41,748 nt of DNA, taken from Nitrospira sp. Its GTDB lineage: Bacteria > Nitrospirota > Nitrospiria > Nitrospirales > Nitrospiraceae. Made by a program: the position numbers and the translations under genes. The notes beneath the pieces were generated by a model. That model made no database searches. It was not told the origin of the DNA and saw only the letters and a list, made by a program, of their open reading frames with translations. Location of the stretch: the NCBI GenBank assembly GCA_015903945.1, contig JABMDL010000013.1, forward strand, positions 1 to 41,748. The letters are read 5' to 3'. Below are positions 16,548 through 25,163 of the stretch, in pieces; within the stretch, counting starts at the first letter, position 1; each line of letters begins with the position of its first letter.

Positions 16548-16955
16548 TCAGACAGGGAGGGTGATGAGATCACAATGGCCGGCGATGCGGGAGAAGTCCT
16601 TATCGGCAGTGAGCAGGGGAAATCCGTGCTGACAGCAGGCGGCGGCAATCAGGAAGTCGATTGGACCGGCATTGACTCCCTTCGCACGGCAGCTGGCTCG
16701 TAGACGAGCGGCGGCAATATAGGTTTGTCGATCCAGCTCAAGGAGTGGGTATGGATCGAGGAGACTCAGCAAGCGGTCGAACTGTTTCGTCGAACGGAGT
16801 CCATCGAGGAGTTCCTGGAGGATATTGCCGATCAGAAAGAGCCCATCACCTGACTCAAGATGCCAGCGAAAAGCACGGACGTGAGGGTCATCTTCATCGA
16901 CCCGCGGCCTCCGAAGGACCAACGACCACACGGACGTGTCAACGACCAGGTTCAC
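16548..16955 (-). CDS. vapC: VapC-type PIN-domain toxin
   Basis: A 135-residue PIN-domain ribonuclease, toxin of a type II pair. All expected acidic residues are visible: Asp6 (LVVDTSVW), Glu48 (ILQELLDGL), Asp100 (AGPIDFLIAAA) and Asp118/Asp120 (TADKDFSRIA), which bind Mg2+ in VapC enzymes that cut tRNA or rRNA. The start is GTG at 16955, overlapping the end of the vapB gene by 17 bp, typical of coupled antitoxin-toxin translation. The motif order, with GVNAGPIDFLIAA, is that of the common VapC group with a ribbon or AbrB-like partner. Confidence 0.9.
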   Translation of the reverse strand: MNLVVDTSVWSLVLRRPRVDEDDPHVRAFRWHLESGDGLFLIGNILQELLDGLRSTKQFDRLLSLLDPYPLLELDRQTYIAAARLRASCRAKGVNAGPIDFLIAAACCQHGFPLLTADKDFSRIAGHCDLITLPV

Positions 16956-17151
16956 GATCGCGACGATCCTTCTTGTAGTCCCACCCCTTCCGGAATTCGA
17001 TCGTACCGAGCGCCTTCAGAATATTCCGCTGCCGGCGGCGCTGAATGAATTCGGTCAGGGCCTGCGTGACGGTTTCTTTCTTGGTGCGAAGCTTCCCAAC
17101 CCGGCGGGCACGCTCCAGCAACACATCATCGATCGCAAGATTAGTGGCCAT
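16939..17151 (-). CDS. vapB: VapB-type antitoxin
   Basis: A 70-residue antitoxin. The N-terminal part MATNLAIDDVLLERARRVGK followed by KKETVTQALTEFIQRRRQ is the common VapB type that starts with a short DNA-binding strand and two helices; the C-terminal part (FRKGWDYKKDRR) should wrap the toxin. The ATG at 17151 has a strong GGAGGAGG just before it; the extension to 17208 is not needed. It overlaps vapC by 17 bp. Such pairs autoregulate by binding their promoter. Confidence 0.87.
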   Translation of the reverse strand: MATNLAIDDVLLERARRVGKLRTKKETVTQALTEFIQRRRQRNILKALGTIEFRKGWDYKKDRRDREPGR

Positions 17152-17406
17152 GCCTCCTCCATGTGTAACCGCTACACAGAGCGTACGCCAGGTTGGCGCC
17201 GCTGTCAAACCATAGCGTGGGTAGACTGCTTCGCTCGGACGAGAGGGTGAATACCACGGTGGGAAGTGCGGGTAGCCCCATGTCGCGGCACACGGCGGTT
17301 CCTCAGTAAATCCACATTTTCATTGACCCTCCTGCGGTTTAGTTTTGAATAGACCTATCGGAATCGTCGTCCGACCAGTCCACTCTTGGACCAGCAGGAG
17401 GATCGC

Positions 17407-17916
17407 ATGGACCATTACCGCTCATTCATGATGGTGCTGGGCCTGGTGGCGCTTTCCGGGTGTATTTCTCACCCGCAAACCGCCGAGGAGTTTCGGAAAG
17501 CCGTTCCCGGAGCCATGACGGCCAAGGTTGAAACCTTTGAGGTCGACCGGCCTTTCAACCAGGTGGCGAGCACGTTCGAGAAGATGGGACCGAATTGCCT
17601 CTCGAAGACGATCAAAACGACGGAACACACCAAGATGAGTTATCACGTGGTCGTCACGACGTACAAACCCACGGTGGTGGTGACGGGCAAGAAAGCCGAG
17701 TTGCATCTGCAGTTCCACCACGATCAGGGCGTCGTCGGTGTCAGCAAGGAGCCGCAAGGAGGTTATTACCTCCTGGTCGCCGACGCCCAACCTGTCACTC
17801 AAACCAAGACCCGCATCGATCTCTATCGTCCCTCGATGGGACACGGGGTCTTGATTCAGGCCGTAAAGAATTGGGCCACGGGTGAGAACATCGGATGCCC
17901 GGATTTGACGAAATGA
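17407..17916 (+). CDS. Lipoprotein, unknown function
   Basis: A 169-residue product beginning MDHYRSFMMVLGLVALSGC, a signal peptide with an LSGC lipobox, so it is likely a lipid-anchored envelope protein. The mature part includes AEEFRKAVPGAMTAKVETFE, NQVASTFEKMGPNCLSKTIK and a repeated beta pattern (YHVVVTTYKPTVVVTGKKAE). Two further Cys (GPNC, IGCPD) may pair. AGGAGG lies 6 nt before the ATG at 17407, which decides the start. No named family recognised. Its stop overlaps the next lipoprotein gene by 4 bp (ATGA), so the two are co-translated and may form one complex. Confidence 0.75.
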   Translation: MDHYRSFMMVLGLVALSGCISHPQTAEEFRKAVPGAMTAKVETFEVDRPFNQVASTFEKMGPNCLSKTIKTTEHTKMSYHVVVTTYKPTVVVTGKKAELHLQFHHDQGVVGVSKEPQGGYYLLVADAQPVTQTKTRIDLYRPSMGHGVLIQAVKNWATGENIGCPDLTK

Positions 17917-18449
17917 CGCCACGCGGCTTAGGCAAGACACTGAAGAGACCGCGCATATCAGGCAGCCGTACGGTTATCACGGCACTCTTGGCCGCTACCA
18001 GTCTCCTTTCAGCTTGCTCTGGTATCAAGACGTATGAGACCAGCGTCGCCAAAAACCTCCAGGTGCGCACTGCGACGGATGCAGGATCATGGTTCTCGAG
18101 CATCCGCACGGCCGTCGATATTCATCGTGTGGGAAAGGGTTGTGCCACTGACTATGAGGGGACGGTTCAGCTCAATGAGCCCACGACGAACATCGGTCTC
18201 CCGCCGGATCGTTGGACTCATTTGGTGTTTGTCTTTGCCAGCTTCTCGTTTTTAGCCAACAAGAGTGGCACCACGACATATGAAACCCTGCTCAAGCCGA
18301 GACCGAATTATCGTTATCACGCCGAGGTGAGCTATCGAAACGACATGTACCATGTAGCCATTCGTGAATTCCCGCCAAACCAGTCCATCGGGCGCGAACT
18401 CGATTCAATTCCGTTGAGTTCTTGCCGGGAACGATCCGCTCAGAAATAG
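17913..18449 (+). CDS. Second lipoprotein of a coupled pair, unknown function
   Basis: With the ATG at 17913 (overlapping the upstream TGA) the product has 178 residues. A basic N-terminus and a hydrophobic stretch (TVITALLAATSLLSAC) end in an LSAC lipobox. The mature part has GIKTYETSVAKNLQVRTATD, CATDYEGTVQLNEP, a hydrophobic segment (THLVFVFASFSFLANKSG) and KPRPNYRYHAEVSYRNDMYH near the end, plus one late Cys (PLSSCRE). The layout (lipid anchor, beta-rich body, two Cys) parallels the upstream gene, but I see no clear sequence identity between them. Function not recognised. Confidence 0.7.
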   Translation: MTPRGLGKTLKRPRISGSRTVITALLAATSLLSACSGIKTYETSVAKNLQVRTATDAGSWFSSIRTAVDIHRVGKGCATDYEGTVQLNEPTTNIGLPPDRWTHLVFVFASFSFLANKSGTTTYETLLKPRPNYRYHAEVSYRNDMYHVAIREFPPNQSIGRELDSIPLSSCRERSAQK

Positions 18450-18531
18450 CCCTCGAGTGCCACCCTCATCTCGCGGCGCGCGGCGGCTTCCCAAGTTTGA
18501 CTCCGGCTGCTCTGAACAGTAGGCTGATCGC

Positions 18532-19104
18532 ATGTACCCCCAGAACGGTTTCATGCCGACGATGTCCCTTGGACTTATAGTGGTCGGCTCCATGGTTTTG
18601 TCCGCCTGTGCCGGAATGGACTCGCGCGCGCCGCTCACCACCGTCCAATCAGTTGATCTGAACCGCTATGCCGGAACCTGGCACGAGATTGCGCGGCTGC
18701 CGATGTGGTTCCAACGGCATTGCGTCGATTCGAAGGCGGTGTATACGAGTCGATCAGACGGCGCGATCGGCGTGCATAACGAGTGTGTTACGGATACAGG
18801 CGGACTCGATCAGGCCGACGGAGTGGCCACGGTGGTCGATCCCAAGACCAACGCGCGGCTGACGGTCGTCTTCGACAATTTCTTTGCGCGCCTGTTTGGT
18901 TCGTCGCGCGAGGGCAATTATTGGATCATTGCGCTTGATCCGGACTATCAGGTCGCGATGGTCGGTACACCGGACCGCCGGTATCTGTGGATTCTGTCTC
19001 GCAAACCGGTTCTGGACAGACCCGCCTACCAACGTTATTTGGAGCGGGCGCAGGAGCTCGGCTTTCCCGTCTCGGATCTCATCCACACGAAGCGTACAAA
19101 TTAA
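18532..19104 (+). CDS. blc: Blc-type outer membrane lipocalin
   Basis: A 190-residue bacterial lipocalin. The signal ends in a lipobox (VVGSMVLSACAG). The lipocalin signature VDLNRYAGTWHEIARLPMWF opens the barrel, followed by HCVDSKAVYTSRSDGAIGVH, the Cys pair (RHC and NEC), LTVVFDNFFARLFGSSREGN, YWIIALDPDYQVAMVGTPDR and YLWILSRKPVLDRPAYQRYL. This matches Blc, an outer-membrane lipoprotein that binds fatty acids or lysophospholipids under envelope stress. The length is near that of E. coli Blc. The RBS is weak; a start at the Met at 18553 would still keep the signal. It stands alone, downstream of two small lipoproteins on the same strand. Confidence 0.9.
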   Translation: MYPQNGFMPTMSLGLIVVGSMVLSACAGMDSRAPLTTVQSVDLNRYAGTWHEIARLPMWFQRHCVDSKAVYTSRSDGAIGVHNECVTDTGGLDQADGVATVVDPKTNARLTVVFDNFFARLFGSSREGNYWIIALDPDYQVAMVGTPDRRYLWILSRKPVLDRPAYQRYLERAQELGFPVSDLIHTKRTN

Positions 19105-19242
19105 AAAGGGACGTTCTCGATTTGCGGCGGCCTGACGATTTCTTTCCGAACCATTCCTGCCAGGTTCGAGGCTTGTCATTGACCGTGGGCATGCTCTCCA
19201 CGCTGGCTGGGGAAATAGCGGGCGGTGGGCTTGGCGATAATC

Positions 19243-19842
19243 CTACTTGGGCGGACGTTCAGAAATTCTGAGGCGACGTTTGAGTCCCTCCACGATCTGT
19301 TTCGCTTCCGCTTCGTCTAAGCCTGTGCCGAATCGACGGGTCTTGCCACCAGACTCGAACGCGATCACCCCACCACCGATGCCCCATAACTGAAGGGCGG
19401 ACGTGATATCCATAGGATCGAATTTGTCTTGTTCCAGGCGCACGTCGTGTATCTGCATAAGATCATAATCCTTGCCAAAACCGAACCCTCGAATCTCGCG
19501 CCGCGTGCTGAATATGGTTCCTCGCACGGTCACGGTCTCTTTCCCCATCACCTGCCACAACCAGGCGTAAATGGCCAACACTCCGCCGACCGTCCAGATG
19601 ACAAACCATGCCAGGATGAGCCATTCTTCTCCCGGTTGAGGCGTGGCTTTCAAGAACTGGATGGGAGCCATGACTTCCCCCACGGCCCACCCGCTGACCC
19701 AAAACCCCAAGAAGATAATCACGAACAGGCTCCGCCGACAGGGAATGACAATGTGAAGCTCGTCGGGCTGATCAGTGATGGTGATTCGAGGGGTGGACGG
19801 TCGTCGCTTCGCCACGGGATTCTTCCTCCAACGTGGCGACAT
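19243..19842 (-). CDS. Membrane protein with PH-like domain, unknown function
   Basis: A 199-residue protein counted from the ATG at 19842 (AGGA about 9 nt upstream; a longer start at 19869 exists). A basic N-terminus with RITITDQPDELHIVIPCRRS is followed by two membrane spans (LFVIIFLGFWVSGWAVGEVM and WLILAWFVIWTVGGVLAIYA). The C-terminal soluble part includes KETVTVRGTIFSTRREIRGF, KDYDLMQIHDVRLEQDKFDP, IAFESGGKTRRFGTGLDEAE and AKQIVEGLKRRL. The two-span hairpin followed by a beta-rich module with 'G.GvIaFesggKt.rFG..ld..eA..iv..L' resembles PH-like membrane proteins of the DUF304/YdbS kind. The role is unknown. Confidence 0.75.
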   Translation of the reverse strand: MSPRWRKNPVAKRRPSTPRITITDQPDELHIVIPCRRSLFVIIFLGFWVSGWAVGEVMAPIQFLKATPQPGEEWLILAWFVIWTVGGVLAIYAWLWQVMGKETVTVRGTIFSTRREIRGFGFGKDYDLMQIHDVRLEQDKFDPMDITSALQLWGIGGGVIAFESGGKTRRFGTGLDEAEAKQIVEGLKRRLRISERPPK

Positions 19843-20106
19843 TATTACATTCCTGATTGGGAGAAACACAAACGAGAAAACCAGTGAATAGACTCCTGGT
19901 TTCTTGATACGGGATGAGACTCCTCTGAATATGGACTACTTCCGCCTGGTTCGCCCTTGGGCGGCCATACTTTACTTTTGGGCGATCACCAGGTACCCTT
20001 CTCCCCCTATTCCGCGATCCGCTTGTAGCAGGCTTCGGGGTCTAGACAGATGGAGCTTCTCCCAGCCTTTACCAATCCGCCGGCTTATTTTCGGAAGGAG
20101 TCTGCC

Positions 20107-20895
20107 ATGTCTCGACGATTGTGCGCGGGAATCGTGCTCGCGGTTGTGTGCGGTTCGTCTCCCCTGTGGGCGGCGCAGATGAGCCGTCCTCAAGCGGAAT
20201 ACTCCGCGGATGAGTCCATTCAGACTGAGGAAGGGACCATGCAGCAGCACGTCTTTGTGACACCGACTAAAGAACGGAAAGAGATGCTGACCGGTGGCGG
20301 CGACGGAGCAATTCAGATCTTCCGGTACGATACAAAGGTGCTGTGGATCCTCATGCCGTCTGAGAAAATGTATATGGAACATTCGATGGCGGGAGGCAAG
20401 GGACAACGCGATGACCGGTCGCAATGGACCTACGAAGACACCGCGATGGGCGAAGAAACGCTGGACGGTATCAAGGTCACGAAATACAAGACCATCGCGA
20501 CAAGCACGGATGGCAAGAAATACGGAGGATTTTCCTGGCGAACGAGGGAAGGGATCAACCTCAAACAAGATCTCCTCTATAAAGAAGGCACTGAGAAGAA
20601 GCGGATGTTCACGGAGCTCAAGAACGTGAAGATCGGCCGACAGGACCCGCAACTGTTCGAAATCCCTAAAGACTTCACGAAATTCGATATGGCTGGAATG
20701 GGCGGCATGATGGGCCGCCAGGGAATGGGACAGCCGATGAGCGAGCCTGCGCCCAACCGGGGGCAAGGCCAAGGGCGGCCCCAACCGATGCCACCACAAG
20801 AGACACAGCCGGAAACAGGATCTGCGCCGGCGCCAGAGGAACCATCGGATTTGGAAAAGGCCGGCAACTTAATGAAGGGTCTCTTCGGCCAGTAG
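20107..20895 (+). CDS. Exported DUF4412-like protein
   Basis: A 262-residue protein. The ATG at 20107 has GGAAGGAG about 7 nt upstream. A signal peptide (RRLCAGIVLAVVCGSSPLWA) is followed by a domain where an anchored beta-sandwich is expected: AEYSADESIQTEEGTMQQHV, RYDTKVLWILMPSEKMYMEH, ETLDGIKVTKYKTIATSTDG and EIPKDFTKFDMAGMGGMMGR. The order 'yd.kv.w.l.P.ekmYmE.s' with a late 'P.dy.k..m..m' is typical of DUF4412/LolA-like outer-membrane-associated proteins. The C-terminus is Met/Gly/Pro/Gln-rich and disordered (MGQPMSEPAPNRGQGQGRPQ), which is unusual. It precedes the carboxypeptidase gene by 11 bp and is probably co-transcribed. Confidence 0.75.
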   Translation: MSRRLCAGIVLAVVCGSSPLWAAQMSRPQAEYSADESIQTEEGTMQQHVFVTPTKERKEMLTGGGDGAIQIFRYDTKVLWILMPSEKMYMEHSMAGGKGQRDDRSQWTYEDTAMGEETLDGIKVTKYKTIATSTDGKKYGGFSWRTREGINLKQDLLYKEGTEKKRMFTELKNVKIGRQDPQLFEIPKDFTKFDMAGMGGMMGRQGMGQPMSEPAPNRGQGQGRPQPMPPQETQPETGSAPAPEEPSDLEKAGNLMKGLFGQ

Positions 20896-20906
20896 ACTGA
20901 CGGCCC

Positions 20907-21758
20907 ATGGAACAGCAGCGGCAAGGCATCCCGCTGTGGCTGGCCATCGGCATGATGGCAGTCATAGCCTTGCCCGGCTCCGCTTTCGCAACGGCGAAGG
21001 CGCCCTCCAGTCCTCCGGCCCGCCCAATCGTTAAAGCCTCCGCCCTGTATCTGGTCGAACTGCAATCCGGCCGGGTCCTCTTGGAACAAAACGCGACCCG
21101 CCGGCTTCCGCCTGCCAGCCTCACCAAAATCATGACCGCGCTGGTTGCCCTGGAATCAACTCCACCGCAAGAAGTGGTGAGGATCGACGAGCGGGCGCTC
21201 CTACATCGGTCATCCCTCAATTTGCGCGCGGGCGAGGAATTTCTCCTGCGCGATCTGCTCACTGCGATGTTGGTTACCAGCGCCAATGATGCGTGCCAGG
21301 CTGTCGCGTTGCACGTCGGAGGCGACGAGAACCGCTTCGTCTCGATGATGAACGAGCGTGCCCTGTCCTTGGGGCTTCAGAATACCCATTTCGCCAACCC
21401 TTGCGGCTTCGATGCTCCTGGGCACTACTCCACCGCAGCGGAGCTGGCTCGATTGTCGGACCATGCTCTTCACGTGCCGGATATCTCCATGATGGTCCGC
21501 ACCGTGACTCGCGAGATCGCCACCGTGGACGGGAAACGGCAAGTCGCGCTTTACAGCACGAACGAACTATTGCGCGATCCCGATGTGAACGGCGTGAAAA
21601 CCGGGTACACGACCAAGGCCGGACGCTGTCTGATCTTGAGCATGTTCAAGGATGGCCATCGGCTGCTACTCGTGGGACTGAACGTCATGGATCGTTGGGA
21701 CCAAGCCGCGAAGCTATTACGGTACGGACAGGCGGTATTGCAAACAGGAAACGGATAA
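20907..21758 (+). CDS. D-alanyl-D-alanine carboxypeptidase (DacF/DacA-like)
   Basis: A 283-residue serine peptidase S11 that trims the terminal D-Ala from peptidoglycan stem peptides in the periplasm. The signal peptide is WLAIGMMAVIALPGSAFATA. Catalytic motifs: Ser71-x-x-Lys74 (PPASLTKIMTALVALE), Ser125-Ala-Asn127 (VTSANDACQAVA) and Lys231-Thr-Gly233 (NGVKTGYTTKAGRCL). It lacks the C-terminal beta domain and membrane-binding amphipathic helix of PBP5, so it is shorter than usual (about 390) and probably soluble in the periplasm. It follows the DUF4412-like gene by 11 bp. Confidence 0.92.
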   Translation: MEQQRQGIPLWLAIGMMAVIALPGSAFATAKAPSSPPARPIVKASALYLVELQSGRVLLEQNATRRLPPASLTKIMTALVALESTPPQEVVRIDERALLHRSSLNLRAGEEFLLRDLLTAMLVTSANDACQAVALHVGGDENRFVSMMNERALSLGLQNTHFANPCGFDAPGHYSTAAELARLSDHALHVPDISMMVRTVTREIATVDGKRQVALYSTNELLRDPDVNGVKTGYTTKAGRCLILSMFKDGHRLLLVGLNVMDRWDQAAKLLRYGQAVLQTGNG

Positions 21759-21766
21759 TGCGTCAT

Positions 21767-23173
21767 CTATAGACGCCCAACCTGGTGGAGGTAGGCGTCA
21801 CGAAGATTCCTCTTGGCGAGGGCGTAATCTGGATCTAGCTGGACAGCGATGCGGAATTCTTCGAGAGCACGTTCCCAGTTGTCCTGAAGGGCGTAGGCAT
21901 GGCCCAGGTTGTTATGTGGTCGGGCTTTATGCGGAGATTTCTTGATGGTGTCAGACCAGAGCAAGACCGGATCGCTATAGAGCACATTGCGCTCGTAGGT
22001 AAAGGCGCAAAGCACCAGAACCAAGAGAACCGCTGCACCGGTCGAGCCGAAACGAATTATCCGTGGTCGCGGGACGATCCTCGCGAACCACTCCATAAGG
22101 TACAGACCGAGTATGACGATGGCCAATAGGAGCCCGATCGAAGACAGATAGAGGTTGCGTTCGCTTAGAAGATCGTTGCGCGGGATGAAGGTTGTGGGAA
22201 AGAGCTGAATGAAAAACCACCCGATGCTGAAGGTGAACAGCGGAACATGTTTGGCTGCTGCAATCGCAGCTGTCGCCAGCGCTCCGAGAACAAGGAGATC
22301 GATCGGCAACGGCCACTCGAAGAGGGAGTGCAGGACCGGGAGATCATGGTCGAAATTCTGTTTCCAGGGGCAGAACAAGAGCAGAAGTGCATAGGTAACG
22401 GCATTAAGCTGACTCAGGAAATTGTCCCACAGGGGACGGATCTCGAGGCTGAATTGCGCCAGCGTGGAATAGCGAGGATGCCACGTCGCCCCCGTAGTCG
22501 CAGCCATGAGTACGACCCAGAATGGCAGATGAACGGAGAGAACGGTTTGGCGAAGAGTTACACCATTGACCTGACGGACCAGCCAATCCCAGAGAAGCAA
22601 CGCGATGGGGAGCGTCATGGCTGTTTCTTTGGAACCAAGCGCACAGATAAACGACACGAGTGCCCCAACCAGATATGGTCCGTACGGCTTGGCCTGTCGC
22701 CGACGCACAGCCGCGTCGTCATACAGGGCAAGCGCCAGGAGAGAGAAAAACGCCATGAGGCTGGATGCACGGCCGGAAATGTAGGTGACTGCTTCCGTCT
22801 GGATCGGATGAACCAAAAACAGAAGTGCTGTCCAGAACGGGACGTGTTTCAGCTCTTCGGTGACCACTCGAGTGAGTATCCGGTAAATGAGAAGTCCGGA
22901 CCCAAGATGGAGCAACAGATTCAGCACATGGTAGCCGGAAGGATCGTTTCCGTAGACCGATCGATCAAAGAGGAATGTGGCGTGCAACAGTGGTCTCACC
23001 ATATGATCGAGATGGCCGACAAATGTGGTCCATCCATCAAGATGGGGGTTGATGAGGATCGAATAGAAGTCGTCGTATTGAAAGGCCCCCTTGAGGGCAC
23101 CGACGTAGGCGGCAGCGGCGGCCGCGATGAGAAGGACAGAGCGGAATAGAGGAATGATCCTGTGGCAATCCAC
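21767..23173 (-). CDS. Multi-span membrane protein with C-terminal TPR (TMTC-like)
   Basis: A roughly 468-residue integral membrane protein. The first span (LLIAAAAAAYVGALKGAFQY) is followed by YDDFYSILINPHL, an Asp pair just outside the first helix as in GT-C glycosyltransferases. Many further spans follow, with RPLLHATFLFDRSVYG, HVLNLLLHLGSGLLIYRILT and LLFLVHPIQTEAVTYISGRA. The C-terminus holds TPR units (KARPHNNLGHAYALQDNWER, then ALEEFRIAVQLDPDYALAKR). This is the pattern of TMTC proteins (O-mannosyltransferase-like) and their bacterial homologues; the substrate is unknown. The ATG at 23242 would overlap the divergent gene at 23220, so a GTG at 23173 is preferred; neither has a good ribosome site. 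Confidence 0.8.
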   Translation of the reverse strand: MDCHRIIPLFRSVLLIAAAAAAYVGALKGAFQYDDFYSILINPHLDGWTTFVGHLDHMVRPLLHATFLFDRSVYGNDPSGYHVLNLLLHLGSGLLIYRILTRVVTEELKHVPFWTALLFLVHPIQTEAVTYISGRASSLMAFFSLLALALYDDAAVRRRQAKPYGPYLVGALVSFICALGSKETAMTLPIALLLWDWLVRQVNGVTLRQTVLSVHLPFWVVLMAATTGATWHPRYSTLAQFSLEIRPLWDNFLSQLNAVTYALLLLFCPWKQNFDHDLPVLHSLFEWPLPIDLLVLGALATAAIAAAKHVPLFTFSIGWFFIQLFPTTFIPRNDLLSERNLYLSSIGLLLAIVILGLYLMEWFARIVPRPRIIRFGSTGAAVLLVLVLCAFTYERNVLYSDPVLLWSDTIKKSPHKARPHNNLGHAYALQDNWERALEEFRIAVQLDPDYALAKRNLRDAYLHQVGRL

Positions 23174-23219
23174 GGGTGTGGTTATACTGCATCGGGTTTG
23201 ACGGAGATAGGGGGGAGCT

Positions 23220-23891
23220 ATGAACCGATGGATGTCTGCCATTTATGGCATAGGTATCTCTGCGCTGTTGTTATGGCCTACCTCCAGCCCGGGGGGCGAA
23301 GGGGTGGATGTCGAGGCCGAGGTGAAAAAGAACTTGAACACCCCGATTGCGTGTGGCTGCAGCGTGCAGGACTACGACGATCTGGATAACCGCATCAAAC
23401 TTGTCACGATGATACGCAGCGAATTCGGCGCAGCCAAAGCTAAATATGCCGGCAGCAAACAGACGGTGACCCCGGCGATTCGGGATGCGGTGCAAAACCC
23501 TATCAAAACCCGCATCAACAACGAGAAAAACCAAAAGGCAACGGATGCCGGTGCCACAACCTATGATTTCGGCTGTTTCACCATCATCGATTCTAAGGCC
23601 ACCAAATGTCTGCGTGGTGCTCTTGACGACCATGAAGCGGTTCACAGGAAAGTCTGTGACGAGCATCCTCTTGGATTTCGATTCGATCAATTGGTGGAGG
23701 ATTGGTTACAGGAAGAAATGGACGCGTACGACAAGGAGGAACAGCGGTTGAGGGAAGAAAAAAGCAAGCAACTGCCTTTCTGCAAGCTTGATCCATCTGT
23801 CAAGAGAAGGCTGGAGCAAATCGCTGAGGACAAGGAACGGGAAAAGGAAGCACAGGAGATCGCGGACTGGTTCTTAGCGCTCTTTAACTGA
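23220..23891 (+). CDS. Exported protein with HEAVH motif, putative metallopeptidase-like
   Basis: A 223-residue product with a hydrophobic N-terminus (YGIGISALLLWPTSSPGG) and a GGGGGAG ribosome site just upstream. The central domain has ACGCSVQDYDDLDNRIKLV, then TYDFGCFTIIDSKATKCLRG and ALDDHEAVHRKVCDEHPLGF. His138-Glu-Ala-Val-His142 is a zincin-type HExxH framed by Cys130 and Cys146. The same 'C.....A..HE.VH...C' layout is seen in uncharacterised secreted bacterial domains, often near secretion-associated genes. Metal binding and proteolysis are not proven. The C-terminus is a charged helix (REEKSKQLPFCKLDPSVKRR). It lies 35 bp before the HEAT-repeat gene, probably in one operon. Confidence 0.72.
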   Translation: MNRWMSAIYGIGISALLLWPTSSPGGEGVDVEAEVKKNLNTPIACGCSVQDYDDLDNRIKLVTMIRSEFGAAKAKYAGSKQTVTPAIRDAVQNPIKTRINNEKNQKATDAGATTYDFGCFTIIDSKATKCLRGALDDHEAVHRKVCDEHPLGFRFDQLVEDWLQEEMDAYDKEEQRLREEKSKQLPFCKLDPSVKRRLEQIAEDKEREKEAQEIADWFLALFN

Positions 23892-23926
23892 ACCTGGCGC
23901 GGATAGAATGTTCGGGAGGAAGACTT

Positions 23927-25153
23927 ATGAAGACGCCCTTGACGCTAACGCTCGTGATGGCCATCGCCATACTCATTCCCGGCTTCGCTGGTGCCACTTC
24001 ACTGTCGGGTAAAGGTTCCGCTCCCGATCAGAGCTCCAACCCGCCGCCGCAACCCCCACCATTAACCAAACGCGGGGTTGTGAAGAATTATGTGAAGAGT
24101 TGCGGGAAGAAGCCGGCAAAGGAGGCGAATTGCGACAAGCTGCGTAAAGATGTGGTCGAAATCGTCAAAGACAGTTTGCATACGCTAGGTTCGTCGGCGA
24201 AACGCGCCTACGTGCCGACCCTTGTGAAATACTTCAAGAGCGATGAGGCTGTGCTCAGGATTGCGGCAGCCGACGCCCTGGGCATGATCGGCCCGCAGGA
24301 TCAAGAGGCAGATGCGCTCGCCATTCCAGCCAACGATCCGGTGCCTGATGTGAGGGCGGCGGTTCGGCAGGCGATGAGCCGAGGGAAAGGCCCCGCGCTC
24401 ACCTTGTTGGGACAGCGCGTCGGCTTGGGATATAAGACGGGTTCCGCACCAGAGATTCCGCCGGATGCCGGCAAGTTCGGCATGCCTGTGGCTCCGGAGA
24501 GTACGTACCTGTTTTATGCCAGCGATGCGACAGTTGGCCGCCTCTCCTATGTTGCAAAGGGTGGCGACCCCACTGCGTTCTTCAAGGGCAAGGCCAAGAA
24601 GGGGCCGTTTCCGTTAGAAGAGTTCAAAGACAAGTACCGCTATCAGTTCCAGGACGAGGATGAGGCCATGAATCGTGCAAGGGAGACGGAAGGGAAGGAG
24701 ATAGAGAAAGTCCAGCCCCCGGATCCTTCGAATCTTCAGGCCTATACGGAGTTCATGCAGAAGATTGCCTCAGTCGGAGCCAAACAAGGCAGCAGGATGT
24801 ATCTCGATTCATACGAGCCGAAGCTCTTCGGCACCCCGACCGTCTATGTTCTGGAAGAACGCCAAATCGGCAAGCGTAGCTATCCCACGCGCTACGCTGT
24901 CGTCTATCAGGAACTGGCTTTGAAACGGCCGGGGTACCGCTTGTCGTGGATGACGGTACCGGACGAAGCGATCAAAGCCGCTCAAGCCATCTCGCTGGCC
25001 CAGGAAAAGGAAGACATAGCGAACCAAGTCGAAAGCGAGGCCATCAAGAAGAAGCAAGCGGAGTTGGACTCGCTGACCAAGAAGAAGGACGCAGCGGAGA
25101 AGAAGCAGTTCAAGAAGGGCCAGGAAGATCTTGAAAAGGAACTGGGATTCTAG
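23927..25153 (+). CDS. Exported HEAT-repeat protein
   Basis: A 408-residue protein with a signal peptide (TLTLVMAIAILIPGFAGATS), a proline-rich spacer (NPPPQPPPLTKRG) and a HEAT-like segment: LGSSAKRAYVPTLVKYFKSD, AVLRIAAADALGMIGPQDQE, VPDVRAAVRQAMSRG. The middle part (SEYGKx-free, with TYLFYASDATVGRLSYVAKG and RYQFQDEDEAMNRARETEGK) is not recognised. The C-terminus is a long charged coiled coil (QAELDSLTKKKDAAEKKQFK). It may bind a partner protein or envelope structure. A GGGAGGA precedes the ATG. The stop at 25151 is followed by an out-of-frame continuation that looks like a lost end of the coil, so the gene may be slightly truncated. Confidence 0.78.
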   Translation: MKTPLTLTLVMAIAILIPGFAGATSLSGKGSAPDQSSNPPPQPPPLTKRGVVKNYVKSCGKKPAKEANCDKLRKDVVEIVKDSLHTLGSSAKRAYVPTLVKYFKSDEAVLRIAAADALGMIGPQDQEADALAIPANDPVPDVRAAVRQAMSRGKGPALTLLGQRVGLGYKTGSAPEIPPDAGKFGMPVAPESTYLFYASDATVGRLSYVAKGGDPTAFFKGKAKKGPFPLEEFKDKYRYQFQDEDEAMNRARETEGKEIEKVQPPDPSNLQAYTEFMQKIASVGAKQGSRMYLDSYEPKLFGTPTVYVLEERQIGKRSYPTRYAVVYQELALKRPGYRLSWMTVPDEAIKAAQAISLAQEKEDIANQVESEAIKKKQAELDSLTKKKDAAEKKQFKKGQEDLEKELGF

Positions 25154-25163
25154 TGCGAGCTAG

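Noticed and set aside
15570..19105. Integron cassette array
   Set aside because: Small accessory genes, a lipocalin and VapBC suggested this, but orientation is mixed, genes overlap, and no GTTRRRY/RYYYAAC pairs with attC folding were found at gene ends.
22247..23149. A 300-codon plus-strand ORF opposite the TMTC-like gene
   Set aside because: Polar, Arg/Glu-rich shadow of a hydrophobic membrane protein gene; no ribosome site.
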